From positions 1 through 64,000 of the forward strand of contig PKDD01000120.1 of assembly GCA_002862465.1 (NCBI GenBank): a stretch of DNA of 64,000 nt, given 5' to 3'. Positions within the stretch are counted from its first letter, which is position 1; every line of letters starts with the position of its first letter. Both the position numbers and the translations under genes were made by a program. Origin of the DNA: Haliea sp. Lineage in GTDB: Bacteria > Pseudomonadota > Gammaproteobacteria > Pseudomonadales > Halieaceae. Below, piece by piece: positions 29,395-40,642 of this stretch. The notes below the pieces were generated by a model. It was not told the origin of the DNA. It worked only from the letters and a program-made list of their open reading frames with translations, and ran no database searches.

Positions 29395-29913
29395 TCAGCG
29401 TATTCGACGGCGGCGCACAGACTTAGCGCCAGCCATATTGATCATACTTTGTTGTGTATGCGCGTGACACAGTGCTGCGGCCAGCGCATCCGCAGCATCT
29501 TCCTGCGGTGCTGACGGCAATCTGAGCAAGATCTTGATCATGTGCTGCACCTGCTCTTTATCTGCCGCCCCGGTTCCCACTACCGACTGTTTGATTTGCC
29601 GAGCCGAGTATTCGGCAACTAGCATGTCCTGCAAGGCACAGGCCACAATGGCAGCGCCACGGGCCTGGCCTAGCTTAAGCGCAGAGCCGGCGTTTTTTGC
29701 CATAAATACCTGCTCGATCGCAAGTTCCTGTGGGCAATGCAACTCCACGAGTTCCGTCACACTGTCAAAAATAACCCGCAATCGCTCCGACAATTCGTCA
29801 CTAGACAAGCGAATCACTCCGCTGGTGATGTATTCGCTGCGGCCAGACACGTAACTAATGATGCCAAAGCCTGTTTTTCGTGAGCCTGGGTCGATCCCTA
29901 GAATGAGCGACAT
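29395..29913 (-). CDS. ruvC: crossover junction endodeoxyribonuclease RuvC
   Basis: '[17 protein letters not shown]', '[25 protein letters not shown]', 'ALCHAHT'. Confidence 0.97.
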   Translation of the reverse strand: MSLILGIDPGSRKTGFGIISYVSGRSEYITSGVIRLSSDELSERLRVIFDSVTELVELHCPQELAIEQVFMAKNAGSALKLGQARGAAIVACALQDMLVAEYSARQIKQSVVGTGAADKEQVQHMIKILLRLPSAPQEDAADALAAALCHAHTQQSMINMAGAKSVRRRRIR

Positions 29914-30099
29914 GCTAATTTCCACTAGATGCTTCAGGACACCATTATGTACAAGTTTGCCGGGCTGGTCTGTAGCTGAGAGCTATGAATTTATATCGAA
30001 GTCTCACGCACTAGCGGTGGGCGCATTTTACTCCGACGTGGGCGCCAGGCCAGCTCGAGCCAGTATGCCTTTTATGCAGCGTGCAGTTCCTTAATCTTC

Positions 30100-31884
30100 C
30101 TAGTCGCTCTTCTCGATAGTTTCCCGACTCTGGCGTAAGCGGATATTCAACTCTTTCAACTGCTCAGCACTGACATCCCCCGGCGCGCGGGTCATCACGC
30201 AGGCCGCGCTCTGAGTCTTGGGAAAGGCAATGACATCACGAATAGAGTTGGCGCCCGTCATAAGCATTACCAGTCGGTCAAGACCAAATGCCAACCCCCC
30301 ATGTGGAGGAGCACCATACTGTAACGCGTTAAGCAGGAATCCAAACTTTTCCTCTGCCTCTGCCTCATCGATATTCAGGATACGAAATACCGCCTGCTGC
30401 ATCTCATGGTTATGAATACGGATACTACCCCCGCCGAGTTCACAGCCATTTAGCACCATATCATAGGCGCGGGACAGAGCATCTCCCGGGCTAGCCGCAA
30501 GCTGCTCCGCATCGCAGGCCGGCGCGGTAAAGGGGTGATGCAACGAAGTCCAAGCACCGGTGGAATCCCTATCAAACATCGGGAAGTCTACTACCCATAC
30601 TGGCGCCCACCCCTCAGCCACTAAGCCCTGATCTGCGCCCACTTTTATCCGCAATGCGCCCAAGGCTTCATTAACGACTCGCGCCCGATCCGCACCAAAG
30701 AAAATGATATCGCCGTTGCTGGCACCCAGTCGCTGCATCATCTGCGCGACGACTTCATCAGGCATGAATTTCAAAATAGGAGATTGCAGTCCCGCCACCC
30801 CCGCCTCAATATCATTGACCTTGATCCAAGCAAGCCCGCGGGCGCCGTAGATGGACACATATTGGGTGTACGCATCTATCTCTTTGCGACTGATAGACGC
30901 TCCACCAGGCACTTTCAACGCCGCAACCCGGCCCTCAGGATCATCTGCCGGCCCACGAAACACTTTAAACTCCACCTGCTGCATTAGGTCATCCACGCTG
31001 ACCAACTCCAAGGGAATACGCAGATCAGGCTTATCCGAACCATAGCGCTCCATCGCTTGAGCGTAAGCAATATGCGGGAACTCAGGCAAATCCACTTGCA
31101 GCACAGTTTGAAATAATTCGCGAATCATGCGCTCCGTGATCGCCATAATGCCCTGTTCGTCCAGAAAGGCCGTCTCGATATCAATCTGAGTAAACTCAGG
31201 CTGCCGATCGGCGCGCAAATCCTCGTCCCGAAAGCATTTTGCAATCTGATAGTACCGATCGAAACCCGCTACCATTAACAATTGTTTGAACAATTGAGGT
31301 GACTGCGGTAGCGCAAAGAACTGACCCGGATGCGTTCGGCTAGGCACCAAGTAATCACGGGCCCCCTCCGGTGTCGCACGCGTCAGAATAGGTGTTTCGA
31401 TATCCAGAAATCCCTCTGAGTCAAGGAAGTTTCGCGCAGCGCTAGTAATTTTAGACCGTAAAATCAAGCGGTCCTGCATTTGCTGCCGGCGGAGGTCCAT
31501 ATAGCGGTGCTGCAGACGCACGTCTTCACCAACATTCGTGTATTCATCAAGTTGGAAGGGCGGCGTTGCAGCGGTATTGAGGATTTCCAACTGTTTGCCC
31601 AGCACTTCTATCTCACCGGTGGACATTGCCGAATTTACGGTAGCATCAGAACGCGCACGCACCCTCCCAGTCACTTTAAGGACATATTCACTGCGAACAC
31701 GGTCGGCACGCTGAAAATGCTCATCGGTGTCAGGGTCGTACACGACCTGCACAATGCCCTGCTGGTCACGTAAATCAAGAAAGATGACACCGCCATGATC
31801 TCGACGACGATCGACCCAACCACACAACGTAATCGTTTCATCAATATTAGCTGTACTTAAGGCGCCACAATAATGACTGCGCAT
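30100..31884 (-). CDS. aspS: aspartyl-tRNA synthetase
   Basis: '[40 protein letters not shown]', 'GGGSIRIH', '[31 protein letters not shown]'. Confidence 0.97.
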   Translation of the reverse strand: MRSHYCGALSTANIDETITLCGWVDRRRDHGGVIFLDLRDQQGIVQVVYDPDTDEHFQRADRVRSEYVLKVTGRVRARSDATVNSAMSTGEIEVLGKQLEILNTAATPPFQLDEYTNVGEDVRLQHRYMDLRRQQMQDRLILRSKITSAARNFLDSEGFLDIETPILTRATPEGARDYLVPSRTHPGQFFALPQSPQLFKQLLMVAGFDRYYQIAKCFRDEDLRADRQPEFTQIDIETAFLDEQGIMAITERMIRELFQTVLQVDLPEFPHIAYAQAMERYGSDKPDLRIPLELVSVDDLMQQVEFKVFRGPADDPEGRVAALKVPGGASISRKEIDAYTQYVSIYGARGLAWIKVNDIEAGVAGLQSPILKFMPDEVVAQMMQRLGASNGDIIFFGADRARVVNEALGALRIKVGADQGLVAEGWAPVWVVDFPMFDRDSTGAWTSLHHPFTAPACDAEQLAASPGDALSRAYDMVLNGCELGGGSIRIHNHEMQQAVFRILNIDEAEAEEKFGFLLNALQYGAPPHGGLAFGLDRLVMLMTGANSIRDVIAFPKTQSAACVMTRAPGDVSAEQLKELNIRLRQSRETIEKSD

Positions 31885-31934
31885 AATCTGGGTTCCGTGT
31901 GGATTAGCTAGCCAGGCCCACGATGGACCTGGAA

Positions 31935-32246
31935 CTAGGCTGTCTTTTTACTGTCGCCTGACTTACTCTCACTAGGCTTTGGCGATTCAGAACCTGACGA
32001 GGAGGGCTTATCAGCAGCAGGAGCGCCGTTGCCATCATTTCCGCCGACTAAATTTTTCTTATTCCCTGTTTTGAAATCCGTTTCATACCAACCGCTGCCC
32101 TTGAGGCGAAAAGCGGCCGCGGAGACCTTTTTTTTCAAAGACAGCTCACCGCACTGTGGGCAACACAGCAAAGCCGCATCACTGATCTTCTGCAGGGCCT
32201 CTAGTTGATGCTGACAGGCCTGACATTGATACTCATAAATTGGCAT
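31935..32246 (-). CDS. FmdB-family zinc-ribbon regulatory protein
   Basis: '[59 protein letters not shown]'. Confidence 0.92.
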   Translation of the reverse strand: MPIYEYQCQACQHQLEALQKISDAALLCCPQCGELSLKKKVSAAAFRLKGSGWYETDFKTGNKKNLVGGNDGNGAPAADKPSSSGSESPKPSESKSGDSKKTA

Positions 32247-32396
32247 GCTGCACTACCACCAATGGTTAACCTTGGAAAAGACACAATAAATTCAGGCGGG
32301 ATGTTAACCCAAGAGAGCTTACAGTCCAAGCACACGGCGGGCAAAATAAAGAGTCAAGTGCCCTGACGTAAGGTAAATACGTGACAAGGGGCTATG

Positions 32397-32420
32397 GCCA
32401 GCTTGCCAAAGCAGGCTGGC
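32397..32420. other. hairpin downstream of HU-like gene (possible terminator, no T-run)
   Basis: GCCAGC T TGC caaa GCA G GCTGGC. Confidence 0.4.
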
Positions 32421-32433
32421 AATAAAATGTTAC

Positions 32434-32817
32434 CTAGGAGGCAGCGAATTCCTTCAGTTTCTTCAGTGGACGAATCTTCACCGCCATACTGGCAGGTTTG
32501 GCCTTGAACATCTGCTCTTCGCCAGTGAAAGGGTTTTTGCCTTTACGTGCTTTTGTCGCTGGTTTGCTCTTCGTGGTGATTTTCATCATGCCAGGGACAG
32601 TGAATTCACCAACTGAGCGCTTCTTAATGCTACGCTGTACCAGAACGTCGTACTCGTCCATCACTGAGCTAACCTGTTTCTTAGTTAAACCCGTGCTGTC
32701 AGCCAAGCTTGCAACGATTTGGCTTTTGGTCATTTTTGTTTGAATCGCGGGACCTACTTTTTTAACCGCGGGTGCTGCTTTTTTTGGAGCCTTTTTAACT
32801 GCTTTTTTAGTCGCCAT
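32434..32817 (-). CDS. HU/IHF-family DNA-binding protein with Lys/Ala-rich N-terminal tail
   Basis: 'MATKKAVKKAPKKAAPAVKKV' tail then 'MTKSQIVASLADSTGLTKKQVSSVMDEYDVLVQRSI...GEFTVPGMMKI...RKGKNPFTGEEQMFKAKPASMAVKIRPLKKLK'. Confidence 0.9.
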   Translation of the reverse strand: MATKKAVKKAPKKAAPAVKKVGPAIQTKMTKSQIVASLADSTGLTKKQVSSVMDEYDVLVQRSIKKRSVGEFTVPGMMKITTKSKPATKARKGKNPFTGEEQMFKAKPASMAVKIRPLKKLKEFAAS

Positions 32818-33160
32818 TTTATTCTCTACCTTCCCTAAAAGATGAAATGAAATTCGCCGAAAAACTTTGACGTTGCGTTTCCTAGTTTCACGAAAGCAGC
32901 GCCGTCATAAGCTTCATCCGAATATATAAAACATGAAACGCTGCAATACAAGTGTTTTCTTCGATTGCGCCAAAATAAGCTATGTTTTTAGCCCTTTAAG
33001 CCTTCAAGAGAGAAATACACATGGTAAAAGTAGTGACTAACTAGCGGAATAAATATCTCAATTCATAGAAACCAAAACACTATCGATGCAACGCTGTACG
33101 CCTATCTTATTCAGACGTAAACTAGGACCACTGCCAGAACCCTAATCACCGGATGTTTTC

Positions 33161-34870
33161 ATGCGTACCACTCAATTCTTGATAGCAACTCAAAAAGAAA
33201 CACCTACCGATGCTGAGGTTATCAGCCACCAACTGATGCTGCGCGCTGGGCTGATTCGTAAATTAGCCGCTGGGCTCTATACGTGGCTACCCCTGGGCCT
33301 ACGCGTTTTGCGCAAAGTCGAGCGCATTATTCGCGAGGAAATGGATGCCGCTGGGGCTCAAGAAATGAGCATGCCGGTGCTACAACCTGCCGAGTTATGG
33401 CAGGAATCAGGGCGCTGGGAAGAATATGGGCCAGAGCTTCTGCGCATTCAAGACCGCCATCATCGCCAGTTTTGCTTAGGCCCGACGCATGAAGAAGTCA
33501 TCACCCGCCTGGTAAGTGACGAAATCAAAAGCTATAAACAGCTACCGCTCAGCCTTTATCAGATACAGACTAAGGTTCGGGATGAGATCCGGCCCCGCTT
33601 CGGTATCATGCGCTCCCGCGAGTTTTTGATGAAGGATGCATACTCTTTCCATATTGACCATGAATCCCTAGAGCAGACTTATCTCGCGATGTTCGACGCT
33701 TACAGCACGATTTTCACTCGATTAGGACTGAAATTTCGTCCGGTAATCGCCGATAGCGGCAGTATTGGCGGCAGTACTTCGCACGAATTCCACGTGTTGG
33801 CAAGTTCTGGTGAGGACGCCATCGCGTTCAGCGACGCCAGTGACTATGCCGCTAATGTAGAAATGGCTGAAGCTATTCCTACTCCAGCGGAACAAGCGCC
33901 GTCGGCCGCTGCTCTGCAAAAAGTGGACACTCCCGATGTCAAAACGATAGAGGAGTTGGCGAGATGTCTGTCGATTGCGCCGGCCTCTAGCGTTAAAACA
34001 CTGATCGTTAAGGGTAAAGAAGACGGCTCTTTAGTCGCTCTAATCCTTCGCGGAGACCATCAGTTGAACACAGTTAAGGCTGAGAGGCTTGGCAACGTGG
34101 CTGTGCCACTGCAAATGGCAGACGAAGAACACGTGCGTGCAGCATGCGGCGCGGGCTTTGGCTCGCTGGGTCCTGCGGGGCTGCAGCTGCCAATGGTGGT
34201 CGATCTCAGCGCAGCACAACTGGCGAGCTTTACCTGTGGCGCCAACAGCGATGACGCGCACCTCACAGGCGTCAAATGGGATCGAGACTGCCCCCCGCAT
34301 GCGGTTGCAGACCTGCGCAATGTCGTGTCCGGCGATCCGAGTCCCGACGGAACAGGCCACCTAGAGATAATGCGCGGCATTGAGGTCGGCCATATATTCC
34401 AGCTAGGGACCAAGTACAGTGAGTCCATGAACGCACAGGTACTGAACGAGAACGGTAAGAGTGTTACGGTGTCCATGGGCTGCTATGGCATTGGTGTAAG
34501 CCGAATCGTGGCAGCCGCCATCGAGCAAAACCACGACGACAATGGCATCATTTGGCCTGACAGCATGGCGCCTTTCCAGTTGGCAATTGTGCCACTGAAT
34601 ATGCATAAATCAGAAGATGTCGCTCGGTGCGCGAACACCCTTTACCAGCAACTTCAAGCGGTCGGCATAGAGGTACTGCTGGATGATCGCAACGAGCGAC
34701 CGGGAGTCAAGTTCGCCGATATGGAACTCATCGGTATACCACATCGAATCGTGATCGCGGATCGCGCACTCGCGGATGGTAATATCGAATACAAAAGTCG
34801 GCGAGCGGCAGCGTCCGAGTTTGTTGCAAAGGATGACATTCTCAATGTCCTACGGGAACGCATACATTAG
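33161..34870 (+). CDS. proS: prolyl-tRNA synthetase
   Basis: '[54 protein letters not shown]', '[10 protein letters not shown]', insertion domain, '[14 protein letters not shown]'. Confidence 0.97.
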   Translation: MRTTQFLIATQKETPTDAEVISHQLMLRAGLIRKLAAGLYTWLPLGLRVLRKVERIIREEMDAAGAQEMSMPVLQPAELWQESGRWEEYGPELLRIQDRHHRQFCLGPTHEEVITRLVSDEIKSYKQLPLSLYQIQTKVRDEIRPRFGIMRSREFLMKDAYSFHIDHESLEQTYLAMFDAYSTIFTRLGLKFRPVIADSGSIGGSTSHEFHVLASSGEDAIAFSDASDYAANVEMAEAIPTPAEQAPSAAALQKVDTPDVKTIEELARCLSIAPASSVKTLIVKGKEDGSLVALILRGDHQLNTVKAERLGNVAVPLQMADEEHVRAACGAGFGSLGPAGLQLPMVVDLSAAQLASFTCGANSDDAHLTGVKWDRDCPPHAVADLRNVVSGDPSPDGTGHLEIMRGIEVGHIFQLGTKYSESMNAQVLNENGKSVTVSMGCYGIGVSRIVAAAIEQNHDDNGIIWPDSMAPFQLAIVPLNMHKSEDVARCANTLYQQLQAVGIEVLLDDRNERPGVKFADMELIGIPHRIVIADRALADGNIEYKSRRAAASEFVAKDDILNVLRERIH

Positions 34871-35913
34871 CGATAAGACCCAGGCGATTCACCTGTCCAT
34901 TTCTTAAACGAGCGATGGAACGCACTTGGATCCGAGAAGCCGACCTGCTCAGCCACTTCACTGACAGTAAGACGGTCACGACTTAACATCGAGATGGCCA
35001 CATCGCGCCGAGCGTTATCCTTGATGCGCTGGTAAGAGGTGCCCTCTTTATCCAAACGGCGGCGCAGCGTGCGCGCTGACATGTTCAGCAGCACTGTCAA
35101 ACCCTCAAAGCTAGGCATTTCCTGCCGAAAGTCGTCCCCAAGAATACTTCGAATGCGCTGCGTAATACTAAAAGTGCTCAGCAGAGGCTCGATAACCATA
35201 TAGTAAGGCGCAAGCTTCAAAAATTTTTCGAGGGCCTTCTCATCGCGCACCAATTCAGCATCCAAGTGTCGCGCGCTGAAGGTCACAGAATTGACAGTCT
35301 GGCCATATTGTACTGGGCAGGAAAAAAAATGGCGCATCCCTGCCAGCAATTTTGGCTTGGGACCGGCACAGGTAGCACTGGTCACATCTATGCGCTGATC
35401 GATCAACCACCCAGCAAATCGCAGCCAAATAGCCAGATTGCAAAGAACGCTATGCTGAAACTGATTCCTGTCATTTTGAGAAAGGTAGGTCAAGGTGGCT
35501 TCTTTACGCTCATCATCAACAGTCAGCCGATTGATCACGTCAGCCCCCTGACGCACCCGGCACGCACCATTAAATTCGATGCCACGGTACAGAGCGGATA
35601 ACAGCGTAGAACTATTAATCATACTGAGCGCAATCAGGCGCGTGGTCCCGATCGGGGTTTGCACGTCAGGCATTACACCACCCGATTCATCACCTAGCTC
35701 GCGAATCACAGCCAAACACAGTCTCGAATACTGCTCTCGCGACACGAGGACGGTCTGCACATCCTGACGCAGTGGATCAAATGGAAACCCTGCAGTCCGC
35801 AAAATACCCGCGACATCGCAGTTGTAGACGCGCGCCTGCTTAAGCAACGCCCTCGTGAACTCTATGGGCACTGCCTCTGCGTACAGCGCTGAATTAACCT
35901 TCTCTATGGACAT
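34867..35913 (-). CDS. AraC-family transcriptional regulator
   Basis: C-terminal AraC HTH '[73 protein letters not shown]'. Confidence 0.93.
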   Translation of the reverse strand: MSIEKVNSALYAEAVPIEFTRALLKQARVYNCDVAGILRTAGFPFDPLRQDVQTVLVSREQYSRLCLAVIRELGDESGGVMPDVQTPIGTTRLIALSMINSSTLLSALYRGIEFNGACRVRQGADVINRLTVDDERKEATLTYLSQNDRNQFQHSVLCNLAIWLRFAGWLIDQRIDVTSATCAGPKPKLLAGMRHFFSCPVQYGQTVNSVTFSARHLDAELVRDEKALEKFLKLAPYYMVIEPLLSTFSITQRIRSILGDDFRQEMPSFEGLTVLLNMSARTLRRRLDKEGTSYQRIKDNARRDVAISMLSRDRLTVSEVAEQVGFSDPSAFHRSFKKWTGESPGSYR

Positions 35914-36112
35914 AACATAGGTAGCCTCTTGACCGGTTTACACAGCATACCTCAACATAACATCATAGGTGAACTCAGTAAGCTATGGCACCTGCGACAC
36001 AACCTCTCAGAAATTGCCCACAGAATAATTAGTTGACCCATTCGTTCGGTCAGCCCGCTGCTTCTGACAGATAAGTAGCAAAAATGTTGTTATGTCCGTA
36101 TTGTAAGGACGT

Positions 36113-36958
36113 ATGACAGACATAGCTCAACTGAGCAAATGGAATCGGGATATTTCCATCGCTATCGCTGCCCTCGGCACCGAGCGATTTTTTCCTGCGT
36201 TGATCGATGCCATCGACCGGCAGGTCAAAGTCGATTACCCCCAAATATGGCTATATCACAAGGACCTACCGCCTAGAGTACTTTTTCATGGCATACCGAA
36301 ACATGCGATTGACTCACAGATTGACCAGTATCTAGAGGGACCTTACCGCGAGGATCCATTCTATCGAACATCCATGAATCAGCCTCGCGCTAAGATTTAT
36401 CGCCTATCTCGGATTACCATGGGTAAATTGCAAGACTCTGATTACTATCTCAACTACTATTCTGACACCGGCACCTGCGACGAGGTGATATATCTCGCCA
36501 AATTGCAGGCGGGCAATGTTATCAATCTGAGCATTATGCGCCTGCCCGAGCGCGGTCCCTTTACCGACAAGGATTACGAATCCCTGTATCTACTGGCGGA
36601 ACCGGTATCAGAGCTGATCAAAAGTCATACTGAAAACAGCGAGTTCGCAGCAAGTAACCTAATCCAGCCAGGCATTGATCACCAGATTGATCTAGCTTTT
36701 CGCACGTTTGGAGCGTCGCTGCTGTCCCCTCGGGAAAAAGATGTACTGGAACTGATGCTGCGTGGCTACGGCACGGATATTTCTGCAGACCGACTGAAGA
36801 TTGCGGTCGAGACCGTGCGTCGGCACCGAAAGAGCATCTACCGCAAACTGGACGTGAGTTCCCAAACTGATCTTTTCTCATTGTTCCTGAACTCAATGTC
36901 CTGTTTAGGGCAAGCTGAGGGCAAAGACCCTCTCAGTATCTATATGTCTCCGCGCTAA
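36113..36958 (+). CDS. LuxR-family (HTH) transcriptional regulator
   Basis: 'LLSPREKDVLELMLRGYGTDISADRLKIAVETVRRHRKSIYRKLDVSSQTDLFSLFL'. Confidence 0.88.
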   Translation: MTDIAQLSKWNRDISIAIAALGTERFFPALIDAIDRQVKVDYPQIWLYHKDLPPRVLFHGIPKHAIDSQIDQYLEGPYREDPFYRTSMNQPRAKIYRLSRITMGKLQDSDYYLNYYSDTGTCDEVIYLAKLQAGNVINLSIMRLPERGPFTDKDYESLYLLAEPVSELIKSHTENSEFAASNLIQPGIDHQIDLAFRTFGASLLSPREKDVLELMLRGYGTDISADRLKIAVETVRRHRKSIYRKLDVSSQTDLFSLFLNSMSCLGQAEGKDPLSIYMSPR

Positions 36959-37101
36959 ATATCCTGTGCGCTAGGCCTAGTGTAAATGTGCAGCAGGACC
37001 CAGGTGACCGCCAGCGAGGATGCTTGCCCAAAGTAGGGTATTGAGTCTAGCGGCCGAACCCCCGATAGTAGAGACTTAGCGAACATATGGACTTTTAATA
37101 C

Positions 37102-38445
37102 ATGTCACTTGAAGCCGATTGGTTCCGGCGGGCTCACCCTGAAATCACAACCATCGAAGCGCTGCTTCCCGACTGCAATGGGATTATGCGAGGAAAATGG
37201 GTGCCTCGCCACAAACTAACAAAAATTTTCCAAGGCGAATTAAAACTGCCCAAAACTGCGCTTAGCCTCGATATATGGGGCCGCGACGTAGAACAGCTAG
37301 TCTTCGCAAGCGGCGACGCAGATGGCATCTGTCGTCCAGTAGAAGGGTCTCTGTTGCCAACACCTTGGGCCGCTGGAGAACAGCACGGACAGATTATGCT
37401 CTCTATGTTCAACGCTGATGGCACACCCTACAGCGGCGATCCGCGGCATGTGCTAAAAAAAGTCTTAGCGCGCTACCAGATGTTAGGCTGGCGACCCGTG
37501 GTTGCTGCCGAACTTGAGTTCAGCCTAGTCCGAGTCGACGACGCCTTGCCTCTTCACACCTGTCCCGCTCCCATCGGGGGGTCACCCGTCGGCGGCAATA
37601 CCTACGATCTGGATCTACTCAATCATCATCAAGCGATGCTAGAAGATCTGAGATTGGCATGCGAAGTACAAGATATCCCGTTCGATGGTGTCGCTAAAGA
37701 GTCGGCCCCATCGCAGTATGAAATCAACATGCAGCACGTTGATAATCCAGTGCTGGCGGCAAAACAGATCCTGATGATGAAACGCCTTATCAAAGGTGTA
37801 GCGGCCAAACACGACCTGATCGCCAGCTTTATGCCCAGGCCCTTTGAGAATGAAGCGGGGAACGGATTGCATGTACATTGCAGCGTGTTGGACGAGAACG
37901 GGGCCAATATTTTTGACGATGGCACCGAGAAGGGCTCGCCACTGCTGCACAGCGCCATTGCCGGTTGTTTAGCAAATATGGCAGATTCGGTCGCTATTTT
38001 TACCCCAAGCTTCAACGGCTACCGGCGTTTCCAGCCGGGATTCCATGCACCCACCTACCCCAGTTGGGGCTACGAAAATCGCACAGTGGCGATACGTGTG
38101 CCGGCCGGCAACCATGCCGCCAGAAGACTAGAACACCGGGTCGCAGGAGCAGATGCAAACCCGTACTTGTTGTTCTCAGTAATATTGTCCGCAATGCTTG
38201 ATGGCATTGAGCAAAACAGATCGCCCGGCGAGCCCACTCGCGGCGATGGCTACGCCCAGGAAGTTGGGAAGCTACCCGTTTACATGCCCGATGCAGTCAA
38301 CCTGTTCAGCGATTCAGCGTTTATTCGCGACAGTCTTGGCAGTGAACTGCAGCGTATTTACACCCTCACCAAACAGCAGGAAGTGGAAGAGTTCCGCAAG
38401 CGTATAACCCCCTTGGAGTATCAATCCTACCTTGAAAAACTGTAA
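37102..38445 (+). CDS. glutamine synthetase family protein (gamma-glutamylpolyamine synthetase-like)
   Basis: 'AELEFSLV', 'APSQYEINMQHVDNPVLAAKQILMMKRLIKGVAAKHDLIASFMPRPFENEAGNGLHVHCSV', 'WGYENRTVAIRVP...RLEHRVAGADANPYLLFS'. Confidence 0.92.
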   Translation: MSLEADWFRRAHPEITTIEALLPDCNGIMRGKWVPRHKLTKIFQGELKLPKTALSLDIWGRDVEQLVFASGDADGICRPVEGSLLPTPWAAGEQHGQIMLSMFNADGTPYSGDPRHVLKKVLARYQMLGWRPVVAAELEFSLVRVDDALPLHTCPAPIGGSPVGGNTYDLDLLNHHQAMLEDLRLACEVQDIPFDGVAKESAPSQYEINMQHVDNPVLAAKQILMMKRLIKGVAAKHDLIASFMPRPFENEAGNGLHVHCSVLDENGANIFDDGTEKGSPLLHSAIAGCLANMADSVAIFTPSFNGYRRFQPGFHAPTYPSWGYENRTVAIRVPAGNHAARRLEHRVAGADANPYLLFSVILSAMLDGIEQNRSPGEPTRGDGYAQEVGKLPVYMPDAVNLFSDSAFIRDSLGSELQRIYTLTKQQEVEEFRKRITPLEYQSYLEKL

Positions 38446-38822
38446 ATCAGGTACATCGGCAAGCACAAAAAGACAGGTCGTTTGCGGAACAAAAAGTCTC
38501 TTTCGCCCTCTAAACTCCTGCGCAGTCACTCAGTTCCAGCACCCGAGAGGGGTGCGCTGCAAGCGGTTCAGTGCGTCGCTGCAGCCTCTCTGACGCGCGG
38601 CTGGCGGTTTTTTAAGCCGCCAATTGACTGAACGCTGGAGGTAAAGAGTCTGTTGAATTATTACTCTCAAAAAATGCGCTGAGTCTGTTAATCCATATTG
38701 AACTGGCATGAAGGAAGCTGCGTGATACTGTAGACTTGTCTCGAGGGTGACCCAGGATAGGTCTACTACTAAAAATCAGCCTGTTTAAGACTTACAGGCC
38801 AAACTGAGATCCAATTACTCAC

Positions 38823-40004
38823 ATGATCAAACACACAACAAAACCACCGCTAAATCTGGTCAACGCGATTATTTTCCTCGGCTTTCCTATCGCGGCACTG
38901 ATTCTAGTTCCCCTTTGGGGATTTTATAATGGCTACGACGCTTTTCAGTGGTTATGGGCGCTTGCCTTCCTCTATTTAAACGGCCTATCTATTACCGGAG
39001 GCTATCACCGACTGTGGGCCCACAAAGCGTATGAAGCAAGTCCTGCGCTCAAGTGGTTCTTTGCGTTCTGGGGAGCAGGGGCACTGCAAAACAGTATCTT
39101 GGTCTGGGCTTCAGACCACCGTAGACACCATCGCCATGTCGACGAGAATGAGCGTGACCCTTACTCAGCGGGACGTGGTTTGTGGTATAGCCACATTGGC
39201 TGGATGCTGCGCGAGTACAGCGCCGATGCGCCGGACTTTAGCAATGCTAAGGACTTACTCCGTGACCCAGTCGTGAATTGGCAACAAAAGCACTATGTTC
39301 CGCTCGCCCTCTTCATGAATCTAGGTCTGCCATTAATGCTTGGCCTCTGGCACGGCGATGTGATTGGAACACTGTTGCTGGTCGGGCTACTGCGTCTGGT
39401 GGTAAACCATCACGTGACCTTTTTCATTAATTCTTTAGCTCATTATTGGGGAAGCCAGCCCTACACCGAAAGTAACAGCGCGAGGGACAACGGCCTTCTC
39501 GCATTCCTTACCTACGGTGAGGGTTACCACAACTATCATCATATGTTCCAGACTGACTATCGCAACGGCATCCGCTGGTGGCAGTGGGACCCAACCAAAT
39601 GGATGATTGCACTCTGCCAACATCTGGGACTAGCGAGCGACCTCAGTCGAGTTTCTGACTTCAAGATTCAGCGCGCCATTTTAGATACCGCCTTTGAAAG
39701 GGCCCGCCATAAACTGGATGCGTCGCAAGACAATGACTCCCTGCGAGACATGTTGGAACGCGAGTATCAATTATTTACTAATTCAATCAATGAATGGACC
39801 GCTTTGCAGGCGGAACGCTATGAGCGCACCAAGGAACAACTGAGTGATGCGCTGGAAGAGGGAAAGCAGCACCTGCAAGAGAAATGGGAAAACGCAGCGC
39901 TGCTGAGCAAGCTTAAAACCCTGGAATATTCACTCAAAATGCAACGCAAACGGATTAATCTGCTGATAGAACAGGTTAATTTTCATCACGCACAAATGGC
40001 CTGA
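38823..40004 (+). CDS. acyl-CoA (delta-9-type) fatty acid desaturase
   Basis: His boxes 'HRLWAH', 'HRRHHRHVD', 'HNYHH'; C-terminal coiled-coil-like extension. Confidence 0.93.
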   Translation: MIKHTTKPPLNLVNAIIFLGFPIAALILVPLWGFYNGYDAFQWLWALAFLYLNGLSITGGYHRLWAHKAYEASPALKWFFAFWGAGALQNSILVWASDHRRHHRHVDENERDPYSAGRGLWYSHIGWMLREYSADAPDFSNAKDLLRDPVVNWQQKHYVPLALFMNLGLPLMLGLWHGDVIGTLLLVGLLRLVVNHHVTFFINSLAHYWGSQPYTESNSARDNGLLAFLTYGEGYHNYHHMFQTDYRNGIRWWQWDPTKWMIALCQHLGLASDLSRVSDFKIQRAILDTAFERARHKLDASQDNDSLRDMLEREYQLFTNSINEWTALQAERYERTKEQLSDALEEGKQHLQEKWENAALLSKLKTLEYSLKMQRKRINLLIEQVNFHHAQMA

Positions 40005-40028
40005 TACTTTCACACAAGAGGAGCTACC

Positions 40029-40514
40029 ATGACCAATACCGTCCACGACTTCAGTTGCCAAACGCCACAGGGCAAAACCAAATCACTGGAAGATTACAAA
40101 GGCAAAGTGCTGCTGGTGGTCAATACCGCGTCCAAATGCGGCTTTACACCACAGTTTGCCGGTCTGGAAGAGATGTACGCAACCTACAGGGACAAAGGGC
40201 TGGAAATATTAGGGTTCCCGTGCAACCAATTTGGCAAACAAGACCCTGGCAGCAACGACGAGATTATGGAGTTCTGCCAACTCAACTACGGCGTGAGCTT
40301 TCCCATGTTTGGCAAAGTAGAGGTAAATGGGGCTGACGCTGACCCGCTGTTCAAGCACCTCAAAAAATCAGCTCCTGGGGTGCTAGGTAGCGAGGGCATC
40401 AAATGGAACTTCACCAAGTTTTTAATCGACGCCTCAGGTAACGTTGTAAAGCGTTATGCACCTAAAGATACACCTAAGGCTATTGCGAAAGACATCGAAA
40501 AGTTGCTCGCCTAA
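40029..40514 (+). CDS. glutathione peroxidase family protein (Cys type)
   Basis: '[53 protein letters not shown]', '[10 protein letters not shown]'. Confidence 0.95.
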   Translation: MTNTVHDFSCQTPQGKTKSLEDYKGKVLLVVNTASKCGFTPQFAGLEEMYATYRDKGLEILGFPCNQFGKQDPGSNDEIMEFCQLNYGVSFPMFGKVEVNGADADPLFKHLKKSAPGVLGSEGIKWNFTKFLIDASGNVVKRYAPKDTPKAIAKDIEKLLA

Positions 40515-40642
40515 GTGCCCACAAGCACTCTCGAGCTTCCCGAGGGCAGAGCAGTGCATTATTAGTCGCACTTAAATGGAGCGCCGAACATAGCGGGCAG
40601 ACCCCTTTAGGACGTGCCTAAGGTCAGCGGATTATCTGAACA

